Numbered from the stretch's first letter, positions 1 to 7,555 are shown. The stretch: 8,020 nt of DNA from Legionellales bacterium (GCA_003489505.1 DNMA01000047.1:1-8020), one strand, 5' to 3'. Program-made: numbers and translations. Notes: generated by a model from the sequence alone, not told the origin.

Positions 1-383
1 TGTCTACTTAAGCCAAGCATCAAGCCACGCATATATATATTTTCATAACCGGTACTTTCTGCTTCGATACCAGACATCAAATCCAGCATAGAAGAAATTT
101 TACCTTCCGCTTGGACTTCACCAGAACTAGGCTCATAAATACCTGCTAAAGTTCTTAAAAAAGTACTTTTACCGGCACCATTATGACCAATCAATCCGAT
201 TCGGTCTCCATGCTCAATATTTAAACTGACATTATTTAAAGAACGAACCACCACTCGATCATTTGCATCTTGTAAAACCCGACCACCGGTTGCAACACGA
301 ATAAAATTTTTCTTAAACGATAATGCATTGACATTAAAGATAGGAAATTCCACTGTCACATTTTTTAAATGAATATATGCCAT
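1..383 (-). CDS. ABC transporter ATP-binding protein of polysaccharide export (Wzt/KpsT/TagH type), 5' part only
   Basis: This is the cytoplasmic ATPase expected to power export of an O-antigen, capsule or similar glycan together with the permease encoded just upstream. The first 127 residues are visible and the gene runs off the left edge. Walker A is GHNGAGKST at residues 66-74. About 30 residues later comes a segment typical of the Wzt/KpsT subfamily: GKISSMLDL, then ESTGYENIYMRG around 110-120. The long N-terminal stretch before the core domain (MAYIHLKNVTVEFPIFN, then a loop of about 35 residues) also fits this subfamily. The start ATG lies 2 bp after the permease stop, so the two are almost certainly co-transcribed and translationally coupled; no clear Shine-Dalgarno is seen. 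The Walker B and signature motifs lie outside the window, as does any C-terminal carbohydrate-binding domain, so the exact substrate class cannot be told. Confidence 0.9.
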   Translation of the reverse strand, partial: MAYIHLKNVTVEFPIFNVNALSFKKNFIRVATGGRVLQDANDRVVVRSLNNVSLNIEHGDRIGLIGHNGAGKSTFLRTLAGIYEPSSGEVQAEGKISSMLDLMSGIEAESTGYENIYMRGLMLGLSR

Positions 384-385
384 AT

Positions 386-1240
386 TTATAACCAATAAAC
401 GATTCGAGAACGATAACGTACAAAAATTAACTGGTTCATTAAAATGCCTAAGCCAGTAAATATACCCATCATCAAATAATTCATCTCACTAGGATAAACC
501 CCTAAAAGCGAGCATCGGATTAACTCTACATAATGATAAAATGGGTTTAATTGCATCAAATTTTGAATATGAGGAGGTAATGCACTCATTTTCCACATGA
601 CCGGTGTTAAAAAGAATAAGATTTGGATAAAACTTTTGATAATTTGCCCTATATCTCTATATCGAGCACAAATCATTGCAATCACATTCGAAAATAAAAT
701 GGCATTGAAATAGAGCACGAATAGATGAATAGGCAGTAAAAAATAAGCCATACTCACAGGAAATTGGTTCGCATAGATTAGATAAATAGGAATCATAATC
801 AAAATATTATGCCCAAAAATGATAAAATTTCGGGTGCACATGCGGTGCATATATAGAAAATAAGGCATCTTGATTTGACGGATTAAGCCTACACAAACTA
901 AATAAGTGTCAGTTGCTTCAATCAAAATAGTTGAAATCAAATTCCAAGCTATCATTCCTGTTGCTAAATAAGTGAAATAATCATGGGTAGGTAAATGCCA
1001 TAAGTAAGAATATAAAAAGCCCATGGTATAGACCATAATGGCCATACTAAGGGTAATCCAAAAAGGACCAATCGTCGAACGACGATATTTAAATTGAATA
1101 TCCTGCCAAGCCATTAATATCCAAACATTGGCTTTTTTCATCGCCTCGAAAAAATCTTGCAAGGCTTTTTTCTGCTGATTGGTTTTATTTTGTACTTTCG
1201 CATTGGCGTTAAAGGATGTTACTTGATTAAAAACACTCAT
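386..1240 (-). CDS. ABC-2 type polysaccharide export permease (Wzm/KpsM-like)
   Basis: This is the inner-membrane permease partner of the neighbouring ATPase, expected to move a lipid-linked glycan across the inner membrane. The 284-residue length is normal for the family. A hydrophilic N-terminus of about 35 residues is followed by an amphipathic segment with the conserved pattern FKYRRSTIGPFWITLS (about 50-65), characteristic of ABC-2 exporters of the O-antigen/teichoic acid group. About six membrane segments follow. The late RYRDIGQIIKSFIQILFFLTPVMW stretch and the LNPFYHYVELIRCSLLG stretch are both hallmarks of this family. It is probably the first gene of a leftward operon, because the next gene on its right is divergent. 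The chosen start has no recognisable ribosome site. An internal ATG at codon 34 has GAGG only 2 nt upstream, too close to be convincing. Glycosyltransferase neighbours would be expected to the left but are not in view. Confidence 0.9.
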   Translation of the reverse strand: MSVFNQVTSFNANAKVQNKTNQQKKALQDFFEAMKKANVWILMAWQDIQFKYRRSTIGPFWITLSMAIMVYTMGFLYSYLWHLPTHDYFTYLATGMIAWNLISTILIEATDTYLVCVGLIRQIKMPYFLYMHRMCTRNFIIFGHNILIMIPIYLIYANQFPVSMAYFLLPIHLFVLYFNAILFSNVIAMICARYRDIGQIIKSFIQILFFLTPVMWKMSALPPHIQNLMQLNPFYHYVELIRCSLLGVYPSEMNYLMMGIFTGLGILMNQLIFVRYRSRIVYWL

Positions 1241-1270
1241 AATTTAAAATGACTAAACAAAAAAACTTCA

Positions 1271-1293
1271 GTTAGATTTGCTATTAATCTAAC
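1271..1293. promoter_or_regulatory. Inverted repeat in the divergent permease/TspO intergenic region
   Basis: GTTAGATT (1271-1278) and AATCTAAC (1286-1293) form a perfect 8-bp inverted repeat around a 7-nt spacer. It lies 31 bp upstream of the permease start and 59 bp upstream of the TspO start, where an operator for either divergent gene would be expected. A short RNA hairpin is the alternative. There is no U-tract on either side, so it is not a standard terminator. No convincing -35/-10 pair could be fixed in the 111-bp gap. Confidence 0.35.
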
Positions 1294-1351
1294 ATTTAAT
1301 GGCTCAAGTCTCAAGATCAACAAGGTCTTTATCTTTCTTAAAAAAAAGCTC

Positions 1352-1837
1352 ATGATAGAAAAAACCCATCAAAAAAATAAAATGATGAAAAAATACGCTA
1401 TATACTGTTTTGGAATTCTCATTTGCCTAGGTCTTGGAACAGGCTCAGGTTGGCTCACTCGCCAATCCTTTGATTGGTATCATCAGTTAAATACACCGTC
1501 ATTTAACCCACCCGACTGGATTTTTGCTCCAGTTTGGACCACGTTATACATTTTTATGGGTATTGTTTTAGGCCACTTAATTTTATACAAAACCAGCATG
1601 AAGATATGGCTAGTATTCATCATTCAATTGTTTTGCAACTTCATTTGGTCACCTTTGTTTTTTTACTTTCACCGAATTGATTTAGCATTATTAGACTTAA
1701 TCATTTTATGGCTTTGCCTAATGGGCTGGCATGCCTTCAATCGAAAAAATATTTTTCGAAATTATCTCATGTTGCCTTATACCCTCTGGGTGAGTTTTGC
1801 TTTATTACTCAACGCCTGGATTTTTATGTTGAATTAA
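1352..1837 (+). CDS. tspO: TspO/MBR family tryptophan-rich membrane protein
   Basis: TspO (peripheral benzodiazepine receptor-like) proteins are five-helix membrane proteins that bind porphyrins and related ligands. Roles in tetrapyrrole handling and stress signalling have been proposed for bacterial members. Family hallmarks are visible. LNTPSFNPPDWIFAPVWTTLY spans residues 46-66, the conserved region after helix 1. QLFCNFIWSPLFF lies in the middle, and LPYTLWVSFALLLN near the C-terminus. Ten tryptophans in 161 residues fit the name. The length is typical. The start is uncertain: no good Shine-Dalgarno precedes 1352, and ATGs at 1382 and 1385 would remove a polar leader of ten or eleven residues. 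It reads in the same direction as hfq, 96 bp upstream, but hfq appears to have its own promoter. Nothing in this window shows which ligand or pathway it serves. Confidence 0.93.
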   Translation: MIEKTHQKNKMMKKYAIYCFGILICLGLGTGSGWLTRQSFDWYHQLNTPSFNPPDWIFAPVWTTLYIFMGIVLGHLILYKTSMKIWLVFIIQLFCNFIWSPLFFYFHRIDLALLDLIILWLCLMGWHAFNRKNIFRNYLMLPYTLWVSFALLLNAWIFMLN

Positions 1838-1873
1838 ATAGCACTAATCAAAGCGACATGTTAAGATAAAAAG

Positions 1874-1903
1874 TTGTCAAAATTGAAGAAATGATTCTAT
1901 TAT
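1874..1903 (+). promoter_or_regulatory. Predicted sigma-70 promoter of hfq
   Basis: TTGTCA (1874-1879) and TATTAT (1898-1903) are separated by 18 bp, giving a start near 1910 and a leader of about 24 nt before hfq. AGAGAG at 1921-1926 is a plausible ribosome site 7 nt before the start codon. AT-rich DNA yields such matches easily, but spacing and position fit well. Confidence 0.5.
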
Positions 1904-1933
1904 TAAAATAACAAAAAAAAAGAGAGTCAAATT

Positions 1934-2152
1934 ATGGCAGATATACAAGAACAATTTCTCAACGATTTAACCAAATCGGGAGAACAGGTGGCTGTATTTT
2001 TAATTAATGGTATTAAATTACATGGTATCATCGAAAAATTTGATGGCAATGTATTATTTCTTAAAAATGCCATCACACAAATGGTATACAAACATGCCAT
2101 TTCGACCGTCGTTCCTGCAACACATTTAAAAAGCCCTATGAAACATGATTAA
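1934..2152 (+). CDS. hfq: Hfq RNA chaperone, short and divergent
   Basis: Hfq forms a hexameric ring that pairs small RNAs with mRNAs. The 72 residues align without gaps to the E. coli Sm core from F11 onward: FLN (8-10), [16 protein letters not shown] (22-37), then [13 protein letters not shown] (49-61) with the Sm2 motif YKHAIS at 52-57. Counterparts of distal-face residues are mostly kept (F22 for Tyr25, I27, K28, L29, Q49), and proximal K53 and H54 match Lys56 and His57. Three differences stand out. E. coli Gln41-Phe42 of the proximal uridine pocket are G38-N39 here. The basic rim Arg16-Arg17-Glu-Arg19 is TKSG (13-16). The C-terminal tail is only about 11 residues. The gene stands alone between tspO and a convergent thioredoxin gene, not in the usual miaA-hfq-hflX setting, so it may be a relocated sole copy or a second paralogue. 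Family assignment is firm; normal function is less so. Confidence 0.93.
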   Translation: MADIQEQFLNDLTKSGEQVAVFLINGIKLHGIIEKFDGNVLFLKNAITQMVYKHAISTVVPATHLKSPMKHD

Positions 2153-2177
2153 ATAAGCACTTTTTTAGTGCTTATTT
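2151..2177. terminator. Bidirectional hairpin terminator between hfq and the thioredoxin gene
   Basis: AAATAAGCACT (2151-2161) and AGTGCTTATTT (2167-2177) form a perfect 11-bp stem with a 5-T loop. The left arm takes in two bases of the hfq TAA stop and the right arm two bases of the opposing gene's stop, so one element serves both convergent genes. The 3' arm ends in a U-rich tract in either direction, but no long separate U-run follows, so efficiency is uncertain. Confidence 0.65.
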
Positions 2178-2631
2178 ATTGCATGATTTTTTGTAAACTT
2201 TTTGGTGATTGCGGCCCATAGAGAACTTTTTTCACTTTTCCGTCAGGTCCTACCATCATGGTCATGGGTAAGGCACTGACTGAACGGATGCCGAATAATT
2301 TTGCAGGATTGCCTTTGAGGCTTGGCACATGAACGCCCATATCTGCTAGTAACTGCTTTTGCTTGGCCGCACTCAAATGATCAAAATTAACCATAAACAT
2401 TTGAGCATTTTTTGAAGATAATTGTTGATAAAATTTCTCAATTTCAGGCATTTCACTCATACAAATATCACACCAGCTTGCCCAATAATGAATAATTAAC
2501 CAACGACCTTTGAGATCTTCACCATACAATGCTTTGCCCTCAAGCGTAGTCAAATGTGGTTTAGAATCTTCAGCAAATCCGACAAAAGAAAACAAAAGCG
2601 CAAAAACAAACAACAAAGCCTTAAATTTCAT
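2176..2631 (-). CDS. Periplasmic TlpA/ResA-like thioredoxin-fold protein
   Basis: This is an exported thiol-disulfide protein, probably acting in the periplasm. The 151 residues begin with a signal peptide: MKFK, a hydrophobic core to about residue 19, and likely cleavage after A20 (GFA before ED). A thioredoxin-like domain follows with the active site WASWCDICMSEMP; the catalytic pair is C54-D-I-C57. The cis-proline region is SALPMTMMV with P122, followed by the usual GPDGKV turn. The TlpA/ResA/CcmG-like group usually reduces disulfides in apocytochrome c or other periplasmic substrates. No cytochrome maturation genes are nearby, so the partner is unknown. AGG with an 8-nt spacer supports the start. 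It is a single-gene unit, divergent from wrbA and convergent with hfq. The CDIC centre differs from the CEPC or CVPC often found in this group, which may shift the redox potential (inference). Confidence 0.88.
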   Translation of the reverse strand: MKFKALLFVFALLFSFVGFAEDSKPHLTTLEGKALYGEDLKGRWLIIHYWASWCDICMSEMPEIEKFYQQLSSKNAQMFMVNFDHLSAAKQKQLLADMGVHVPSLKGNPAKLFGIRSVSALPMTMMVGPDGKVKKVLYGPQSPKSLQKIMQ

Positions 2632-2675
2632 CTTATTGACCTAAAATTAAAAATAATATCATATTTTCTGAATAA

Positions 2676-2720
2676 TTGATACCAGAAGAATTAAATGCAT
2701 AGCATCCATTTCATAAATGG
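2676..2720 (+). promoter_or_regulatory. Predicted wrbA promoter with palindrome at the start site
   Basis: TTGATA (2676-2681) and TAGCAT (2700-2705) are 18 bp apart. Directly after the -10 comes CCATTTCATAAATGG (2706-2720), a perfect 6-bp inverted repeat with a 3-nt centre that would cover the transcription start, a common operator position. A second, AT-only 14-bp palindrome (TTATTAATTAATAA, 2727-2740) follows but carries little information in such AT-rich DNA. The promoter match is moderate, and the operator role is inference. Confidence 0.35.
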
Positions 2721-2766
2721 GATAAATTATTAATTAATAATATTAATAAAAAATTCCAGGAAAAAA

Positions 2767-3366
2767 ATGGCTAAGATTTTAGTGTTATATTACTCCAGCT
2801 ATGGACACATTGAACAAATGGCTCAAGTCGTTGCTGAAGGGGCGCAAAGTATCCCTCAAACCCTAGTAGATATTAAAAGAGTCCCTGAAACCATCCCCGA
2901 AGAACAGGCCAAAGCTTTTGGCATGGATACATCTCAAGCTGCTTCAATTGCTAGCCCAGATGATTTAAAAAACTATGATGCCATCATATTTGGCACCCCT
3001 ACCCGTTTTGGCAATATGGCAGCACAAATGCGAAATTTCTTAGACCAAACTGGTTCACTGTGGATGCAAGGTGCCCTAATTGGGAAAATCGGTAGCGTGT
3101 TTGTCTCAACAGGCACAGGCGGAGGCAATGAAACGACCATTACCTCATTTTGGCATACCCTCGCCCATCATGGCATGGTCATCGTTGGCGCACCCTATTC
3201 TATTCAAGAACTCACTAATATCAATGAAGTCAGAGGCGGCTCTCCTTATGGAGCTGCAACGCTTGCCGGTAGTGATGGAAAACGCAAGCCATCCGTTTTA
3301 GAACAAAAAATTGCCTTTGCTCAAGGTCAACATGTCGCACAACTTGCGCAAAAAATTTCTGGATAA
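2767..3366 (+). CDS. wrbA: WrbA-type NAD(P)H:quinone oxidoreductase
   Basis: WrbA is a cytosolic FMN flavoprotein of the flavodoxin fold that makes two-electron reductions of quinones, avoiding semiquinones and oxidative stress. The 199 residues match the usual length (198 in E. coli). The N-terminal FMN phosphate loop is [12 protein letters not shown] (8-19). The flavin-binding loops are [21 protein letters not shown] (76-96) and [11 protein letters not shown] (114-124). The [12 protein letters not shown] segment (157-168) is the WrbA-specific signature near the C-terminus. The start is supported by AGGA (2758-2761) 5 nt upstream. The TIGR01777-type gene begins 3 bp after the stop, so the pair is likely one operon. 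This context suggests a redox or stress role, but no regulator is encoded nearby. Confidence 0.95.
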   Translation: MAKILVLYYSSYGHIEQMAQVVAEGAQSIPQTLVDIKRVPETIPEEQAKAFGMDTSQAASIASPDDLKNYDAIIFGTPTRFGNMAAQMRNFLDQTGSLWMQGALIGKIGSVFVSTGTGGGNETTITSFWHTLAHHGMVIVGAPYSIQELTNINEVRGGSPYGAATLAGSDGKRKPSVLEQKIAFAQGQHVAQLAQKISG

Positions 3367-3369
3367 ATT

Positions 3370-4287
3370 ATGAAAATATTAATCGCTGGCGCAAGTGGTA
3401 TGGTCGGAGAGGCTTTAACCAAAAGTCTCCATCAACATGATGTCATTGTTTTAGGTCGAGATGAAAAAAAACTAAAAGAAAAATTTCCACATTGTAAAAC
3501 ACTTTCTTGGGAGCATTTAGATGCGTTTAAAGAACCTGTCGATTTTGTGATTCATCTTTGTGGTGAAAATATTGGGCAAAAATACTGGTCCAAAAAATTT
3601 AAAGAACAAATTATCGAATCACGCACCAAAACCGCTCAATCCTTGATTGATTGGATAAAAAAAACCAATATCACACCGCACGTGCTTGCTGCCAATGCCA
3701 TTGGATTTTATGGTTGCTATCCAGACCATCATAGCCCAGTCTTCTCTGAAGAAATGCTCTTAGATGAAAACTTTCCAAATTCTTTTTTACAACATACATC
3801 ATTTGTCTGGCAGGATGTGTGGAATGATTTACCCATCAACACCCCCTTAACCATCATGCGTTTTGGTGTGGTACTAGCCAAAAACCAAGGCATGCTTGAA
3901 AAACTTAATTTATCCTATCAATTTGGTATGGGCGCTATTCTTGGACAAGGTCAGCAATATATTTCATGGATAAGTTTAGATGATTTGGTGAAAGCAATAC
4001 ATTTTTTAATTCAACATCAAGCGGTAACTGGCCCCATTAATTTGGTGTCTCCATGTCCAGTCAATCAAGTCATTTTTGGTAAAACACTGGCTCAAGTCTT
4101 ACAAAGACCTTTTTTTCTCAAATTACCCATAGCCTTGATAAAACTTCTCTTTGGGCAAATGGGTGAAGAACTACTTCTCTCAGGGCAATATGTGATTCCA
4201 AAACGCTTAAATGATTTAGGATTTGTCTTTGAATATCCACAATTGGAGCAAGCTTTAAAAGCCATTTATAAAAAAAACAAAACCTAA
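3370..4287 (+). CDS. TIGR01777 family NAD(P)-binding epimerase-like protein (YfcH/SulA-homologue family)
   Basis: This belongs to the extended short-chain dehydrogenase family known as TIGR01777 (E. coli YfcH), whose reaction and substrate are not established. Some members are misleadingly named cell-division inhibitor SulA. The Rossmann nucleotide loop is GASGMVG (7-13). It is followed by [13 protein letters not shown] (61-73), [14 protein letters not shown] (83-96) and ANAIGFYG (108-115), all in positions conserved in the family. The C-terminal DUF1731-type domain is seen from about 254: [10 protein letters not shown], then [19 protein letters not shown] and a final helix. The 305-residue length is normal. 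It starts 3 bp after wrbA with only a weak GGA upstream, suggesting translational coupling. Its TAA stop overlaps the uvrB stop on the other strand by 4 bp. Co-occurrence with wrbA hints at a redox-linked role, which is inference. Confidence 0.9.
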   Translation: MKILIAGASGMVGEALTKSLHQHDVIVLGRDEKKLKEKFPHCKTLSWEHLDAFKEPVDFVIHLCGENIGQKYWSKKFKEQIIESRTKTAQSLIDWIKKTNITPHVLAANAIGFYGCYPDHHSPVFSEEMLLDENFPNSFLQHTSFVWQDVWNDLPINTPLTIMRFGVVLAKNQGMLEKLNLSYQFGMGAILGQGQQYISWISLDDLVKAIHFLIQHQAVTGPINLVSPCPVNQVIFGKTLAQVLQRPFFLKLPIALIKLLFGQMGEELLLSGQYVIPKRLNDLGFVFEYPQLEQALKAIYKKNKT

Positions 4288-6266
4288 TCCATTAAATGTT
4301 TTTTAAGGCTCAAAATCTCATCTCGAACGAGAGCAGCACGTTCAAATTCTAGATTTTGAGCCAAATGCTTCATTTGTTTTTCTAAAGTTTGTATCTTTTT
4401 AAATACAAGCTCAGGCTCCATCAAAGTATATTCACCCCGAATAGCTGCTTCTTCTGGTGATACCGCTTTGGCGACTTCGATATAATCATGAATTTTTTTC
4501 TCAATGCCTTTAGGTGTAATACCATGTTTTTGATTATAGGCTGCTTGTTTTATACGCCTTCTTTCAGTTTCTTCCATGGCTTTTTGAATCGATTGCGTTA
4601 ATTTATCGGCATATAAGATGGCTTTACCTTGTAGGTTTCTTGCCGCACGTCCAATGGTTTGAATTAAAGAACGCTCGGAACGTAAAAAACCTTCCTTGTC
4701 TGCATCTAATATAGCCACCAAGGATACTTCTGGTATATCCAGACCTTCTCGCAATAAGTTGATACCCACCAAGACATCATACTTCCCTAAACGCAAATCA
4801 CGAATGATTTCAACACGCTCTACCGTATCAATATCAGAATGCAAATACTGCACTGCAACACCTTGCTCTTGCAAATATGCACTTAAATCTTCTGACATTT
4901 TTTTAGTAAGGGTTGTCACTAAAACCCTACTATTTTTGGCTTTGGCTAAATGAATTTCAGATAATAAATCATCCACTTGATTTAATACCGGTCTAATCTC
5001 GACCACTGGGTCTAATAAACCGGTGGGACGAATCACTTGCTCTGCAATTTGATCAGCCTGTTCAAGCTCATAAGGGCCAGGGGTTGCAGAAATATAAATA
5101 GTTTGTGGCGAGCGCTCATCAAATTCCTCAAAACGTAAAGGTCGATTATCTAATGCTGAAGGCAAGCGAAATCCATACTCCACCAAAGTCTCTTTGCGAG
5201 CCCTATCTCCCCGATACATCCCCGATATCTGAGGAACCGTGACATGTGATTCATCGATGATTAATAGTGCCTCAGAGGGCAGGTAATCAAATAAAGTTGG
5301 CGGGGGGTCACCTCGCGCTCGCCCTGATAAATAGCGAGAATAATTTTCAATGCCTGAGCAATAGCCTAATTCCATCATCATTTCAATATCAAATGCTGTT
5401 CTTTGTTGCAAACGTTGATATTCCAATAATTTATTTTCTTTTTGAAAATACTGTAATCGTTCACAGAGCTCTTGTTTGACTTGCTCAATGGTTTCTAAAA
5501 TTCTATCGCGCGGGGTAACATAATGGGTTTTGGGGAAAATAGTAACTCGAGGTAATCTTTTAACAATTGCCCCAGTCAGCGGATCAAAAATCGTAATTTG
5601 CTCAACTTCGTCATCAAATAATTCAATGCGCACTGCCTCTTTATCACTATCGGCCGGAAAAATATCAATCACATCACCATTGACCCGAAATTGACCTCGA
5701 CTTAAACTAGCAGTGGTCCTGACATACTGCATTTCTGCCAAACGTGCTAAAATTTTTCTTTGTGGACAAGGCTCATGCGTGGATAGGTGTAAAACCATAC
5801 CTAAATAGCCTTGGGGGTCACCCAAACCATAAATTGCAGAAACTGTGGCCACAATGATAGCATCTGGGCGTTCAATCAATGCTTTAGTAGCCGATAAGCG
5901 CATTTGTTCGATGTGCTCATTGATAGAGGCATCTTTTTCAATAAATGTATCGGATGCAGGAACATATGCCTCGGGTTGATAATAATCATAATAAGAGACA
6001 AAATACTCAACGGCATTGTCAGGAAAAAAGGTTTTAAATTCACTGTATAATTGTGCCGCTAAAGTTTTATTAGGTGCCATCACAAGTGCTGGGCGTTTTA
6101 ATTGCTCAATGACATGAGCCATGGTAAAAGTTTTACCAGAACCGGTCACACCTAATAAGATTTGTTTAGCAAGACCGGTTTCAACCCCTTGCACCAGTGT
6201 GCGAATGGCTTGAGGCTGATCCCCAGCAGGTGAAAAAGAAGATTTTATTTTAAACAGTTCTTTCAT
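4284..6266 (-). CDS. uvrB: Excinuclease ABC subunit B
   Basis: UvrB is the damage-verifying helicase-like subunit of nucleotide excision repair: UvrA loads it on DNA and it then recruits UvrC. The 660 residues (673 in E. coli) contain every expected part. GDQPQAI is at 15-21. Walker A is GVTGSGKT (39-46). The beta-hairpin tyrosines Y92, Y93, Y95 and Y96 are followed by QPEAYVP. The UvrA-contact domain lies around 150-250. Walker B is IIDESH (336-341). Motif V lies around 500-512, and motif VI is QTIGRAAR (536-543). The C-terminal UVR motif for UvrC contact spans about 618-655. The start matches the family's N-terminus, but no Shine-Dalgarno precedes it; the ATG sits in the palindrome CATAGCTATG. 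It is divergent from the aminotransferase gene with 29 bp between starts and ends in TAG, overlapping the gene on its left by 4 bp. No convincing LexA site was found. Confidence 0.98.
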   Translation of the reverse strand: MKELFKIKSSFSPAGDQPQAIRTLVQGVETGLAKQILLGVTGSGKTFTMAHVIEQLKRPALVMAPNKTLAAQLYSEFKTFFPDNAVEYFVSYYDYYQPEAYVPASDTFIEKDASINEHIEQMRLSATKALIERPDAIIVATVSAIYGLGDPQGYLGMVLHLSTHEPCPQRKILARLAEMQYVRTTASLSRGQFRVNGDVIDIFPADSDKEAVRIELFDDEVEQITIFDPLTGAIVKRLPRVTIFPKTHYVTPRDRILETIEQVKQELCERLQYFQKENKLLEYQRLQQRTAFDIEMMMELGYCSGIENYSRYLSGRARGDPPPTLFDYLPSEALLIIDESHVTVPQISGMYRGDRARKETLVEYGFRLPSALDNRPLRFEEFDERSPQTIYISATPGPYELEQADQIAEQVIRPTGLLDPVVEIRPVLNQVDDLLSEIHLAKAKNSRVLVTTLTKKMSEDLSAYLQEQGVAVQYLHSDIDTVERVEIIRDLRLGKYDVLVGINLLREGLDIPEVSLVAILDADKEGFLRSERSLIQTIGRAARNLQGKAILYADKLTQSIQKAMEETERRRIKQAAYNQKHGITPKGIEKKIHDYIEVAKAVSPEEAAIRGEYTLMEPELVFKKIQTLEKQMKHLAQNLEFERAALVRDEILSLKKHLMD

Positions 6267-6283
6267 AGCTATGAATATAGCAC

Positions 6284-6288
6284 AGGAG
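6284..6288 (+). promoter_or_regulatory. Ribosome binding site of the aspartate aminotransferase gene
   Basis: AGGAG lies 7 nt before the ATG at 6296. It fixes this start over the in-frame ATG two codons later (6302). It sits in the 29-bp gap between divergent starts, while the opposite gene, uvrB, has no comparable site. Confidence 0.8.
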
Positions 6289-6295
6289 TAAAAAA

Positions 6296-7477
6296 ATGGA
6301 TATGAGGCTTGCGCAACGCATGCATAAAATTAAGCCCTCCCCAACTTTAGCAGTTGCAGAAAAGGCTGCAAGGCTTAAAGCACAAGGACAAGATATCATT
6401 GGCTTAGGCACTGGAGAGCCAGATTTTGACACCCCACAATTTATTAAAGATGCGGCCATTGAGGCACTTGCGGCAGGCTTCACTAAATATACCGCTGTCG
6501 ATGGTATTCCTGATTTAAAAAAAGCCATTCAACATAAATTAAAAGAAGAGAATGGTCTCGAGTATGAACTCAATGAAATCATTGTTGGAACTGGTGGCAA
6601 ACAATGTTGTTACAATCTTTGTATGGCTTTACTCAATCCAGGGGATGAGGTCATTATTCCCGCCCCTTATTGGGTCTCTTACCCTGATATGGTCCTTTTG
6701 GCTGAAGGAACCCCGGTAATCATTCCAACCACTGCGGCTCAAAATTTTAAAATCACCCCTGCGCAATTAGAAAAAGCCATTACCCCAAAAACCAAAATGA
6801 TTTTTATTAATAGTCCCTCTAATCCATCTGGTGTCGCCTATGATAAAAAAGAGCTTTTTGCATTAGGGCAGGTGCTAAAAAAACATCCTCAAATCTGGAT
6901 TGCAACCGATGATATGTATGAGCATATTCTCTGGAAAAAACCTTTTTATAATATTGTCAATGTAGTCCCTGAGCTCAAAGCGCAAACGATTGTTCTCAAT
7001 GGCGTCTCTAAAGCCTATGCAATGACAGGCTGGCGTATTGGTTATGCCGCAGGGGATAAACACGTGATTGAACAAATGAAATCGGTTCAATCTCAATCAA
7101 CCTCTAATCCATGCTCGATTGCACAAAAAGCGGCAGTTGCGGCACTCAATGGCGATCAAAGCGTTGTAGAACAAATGAATCAAGCTTTTCATGAAAGACA
7201 TGAGTATGTTTTTAAGCGTTTAAGTCAGATGAAAGATATTCAAGTCGTTCCTGCAGATGGCACTTTTTATTTATTCCCTGATGTTCAAACCATTATTGAC
7301 CAAAAGGGCATGAAAGATGATTTAGAGTTTTCAGAAAAATTACTTCAAGAACAAGGTCTAGCCCTTGTGCCAGGTTCAGCATTTGGTACGCCAGGTTGTA
7401 TTCGTATCTCATTTGCAACCAGTTTAGAAGTTCTCAAAAAGGCCATGGATAGACTAGAGCAGTTTATAAGCGGCTAA
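6296..7477 (+). CDS. Aspartate aminotransferase, PLP-dependent class I (subgroup I-beta type)
   Basis: This cytosolic pyridoxal-phosphate enzyme is expected to interconvert aspartate and 2-oxoglutarate with oxaloacetate and glutamate. The 393 residues fit the Thermus/Bacillus-like aspartate aminotransferase subgroup rather than the E. coli AspC subgroup. Visible motifs are [12 protein letters not shown] (36-47, substrate loop), [16 protein letters not shown] (63-78), VGTGGKQ (97-103) for the phosphate contact, and [10 protein letters not shown] (124-133). The pyridine-nitrogen aspartate lies in TDDMYEH (204-210), after the conserved NSPSNPSG (172-179). The PLP lysine is K239 in [13 protein letters not shown] (238-250). 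The carboxylate-binding arginine is R370 in GCIRISFA. Related enzymes may act on prephenate or other amino acids, so substrate range is not certain. It has a strong Shine-Dalgarno and is divergent from uvrB. A hairpin follows 11 nt after the stop. Confidence 0.94.
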   Translation: MDMRLAQRMHKIKPSPTLAVAEKAARLKAQGQDIIGLGTGEPDFDTPQFIKDAAIEALAAGFTKYTAVDGIPDLKKAIQHKLKEENGLEYELNEIIVGTGGKQCCYNLCMALLNPGDEVIIPAPYWVSYPDMVLLAEGTPVIIPTTAAQNFKITPAQLEKAITPKTKMIFINSPSNPSGVAYDKKELFALGQVLKKHPQIWIATDDMYEHILWKKPFYNIVNVVPELKAQTIVLNGVSKAYAMTGWRIGYAAGDKHVIEQMKSVQSQSTSNPCSIAQKAAVAALNGDQSVVEQMNQAFHERHEYVFKRLSQMKDIQVVPADGTFYLFPDVQTIIDQKGMKDDLEFSEKLLQEQGLALVPGSAFGTPGCIRISFATSLEVLKKAMDRLEQFISG

Positions 7478-7487
7478 TTTATAACCA

Positions 7488-7527
7488 TTTTGTGTTCTCG
7501 GCATATAAACAGGTCGGGAGCACAAAA
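7488..7527 (+). other. 3' hairpin after the aminotransferase gene
   Basis: Arms 7488-7500 (TTTTGTGTTCTCG) and 7515-7527 (CGGGAGCACAAAA) pair over 13 bp with two G-U wobbles and a 14-nt loop. The wobbles pair only in plus-strand RNA; on the minus strand they become A-C mismatches. The stem therefore appears to belong to the 3' end of the aminotransferase mRNA. It is followed by A residues, not a U-run, so it is not a standard intrinsic terminator; it may protect or mark the mRNA end. Confidence 0.5.
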
Positions 7528-7555
7528 AAAATTAGGTATTTTTTCAAAAAAAACC

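Noticed and set aside
2727..2740. Perfect AT-only palindrome TTATTAATTAATAA upstream of wrbA
   Set aside because: Composed only of A and T in very AT-rich DNA, so expected by chance; kept only as a note in the wrbA promoter entry.
3080..3301. Plus-strand open frame of 73 codons inside wrbA
   Set aside because: It lies in another frame of a strongly recognised gene and shows no family pattern or ribosome site.
4696..4953. Plus-strand open frames antisense to uvrB (also 5267-5479)
   Set aside because: They are antisense shadows of conserved uvrB domains; their translations are low-complexity or unlike any protein family I know.
6268..6284. SOS/LexA-like box upstream of uvrB (CTGT and CTAT half-sites on opposite strands)
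   Set aside because: The half-sites are 9 bp apart instead of 8 and one has a mismatch, so it does not meet the E. coli-type CTGT-N8-ACAG pattern.
6271..6291. Six-codon leader frame (MNIAQE) ending 4 nt before the aminotransferase start
   Set aside because: No ribosome site of its own, no attenuation-like composition, and short enough to arise by chance.
6250..6528. Minus-strand open frame over the uvrB/aminotransferase junction (and 6875-7096 within the aminotransferase)
   Set aside because: Antisense of a conserved PLP enzyme, rich in residues typical of reversed coding DNA; no supporting start signal.
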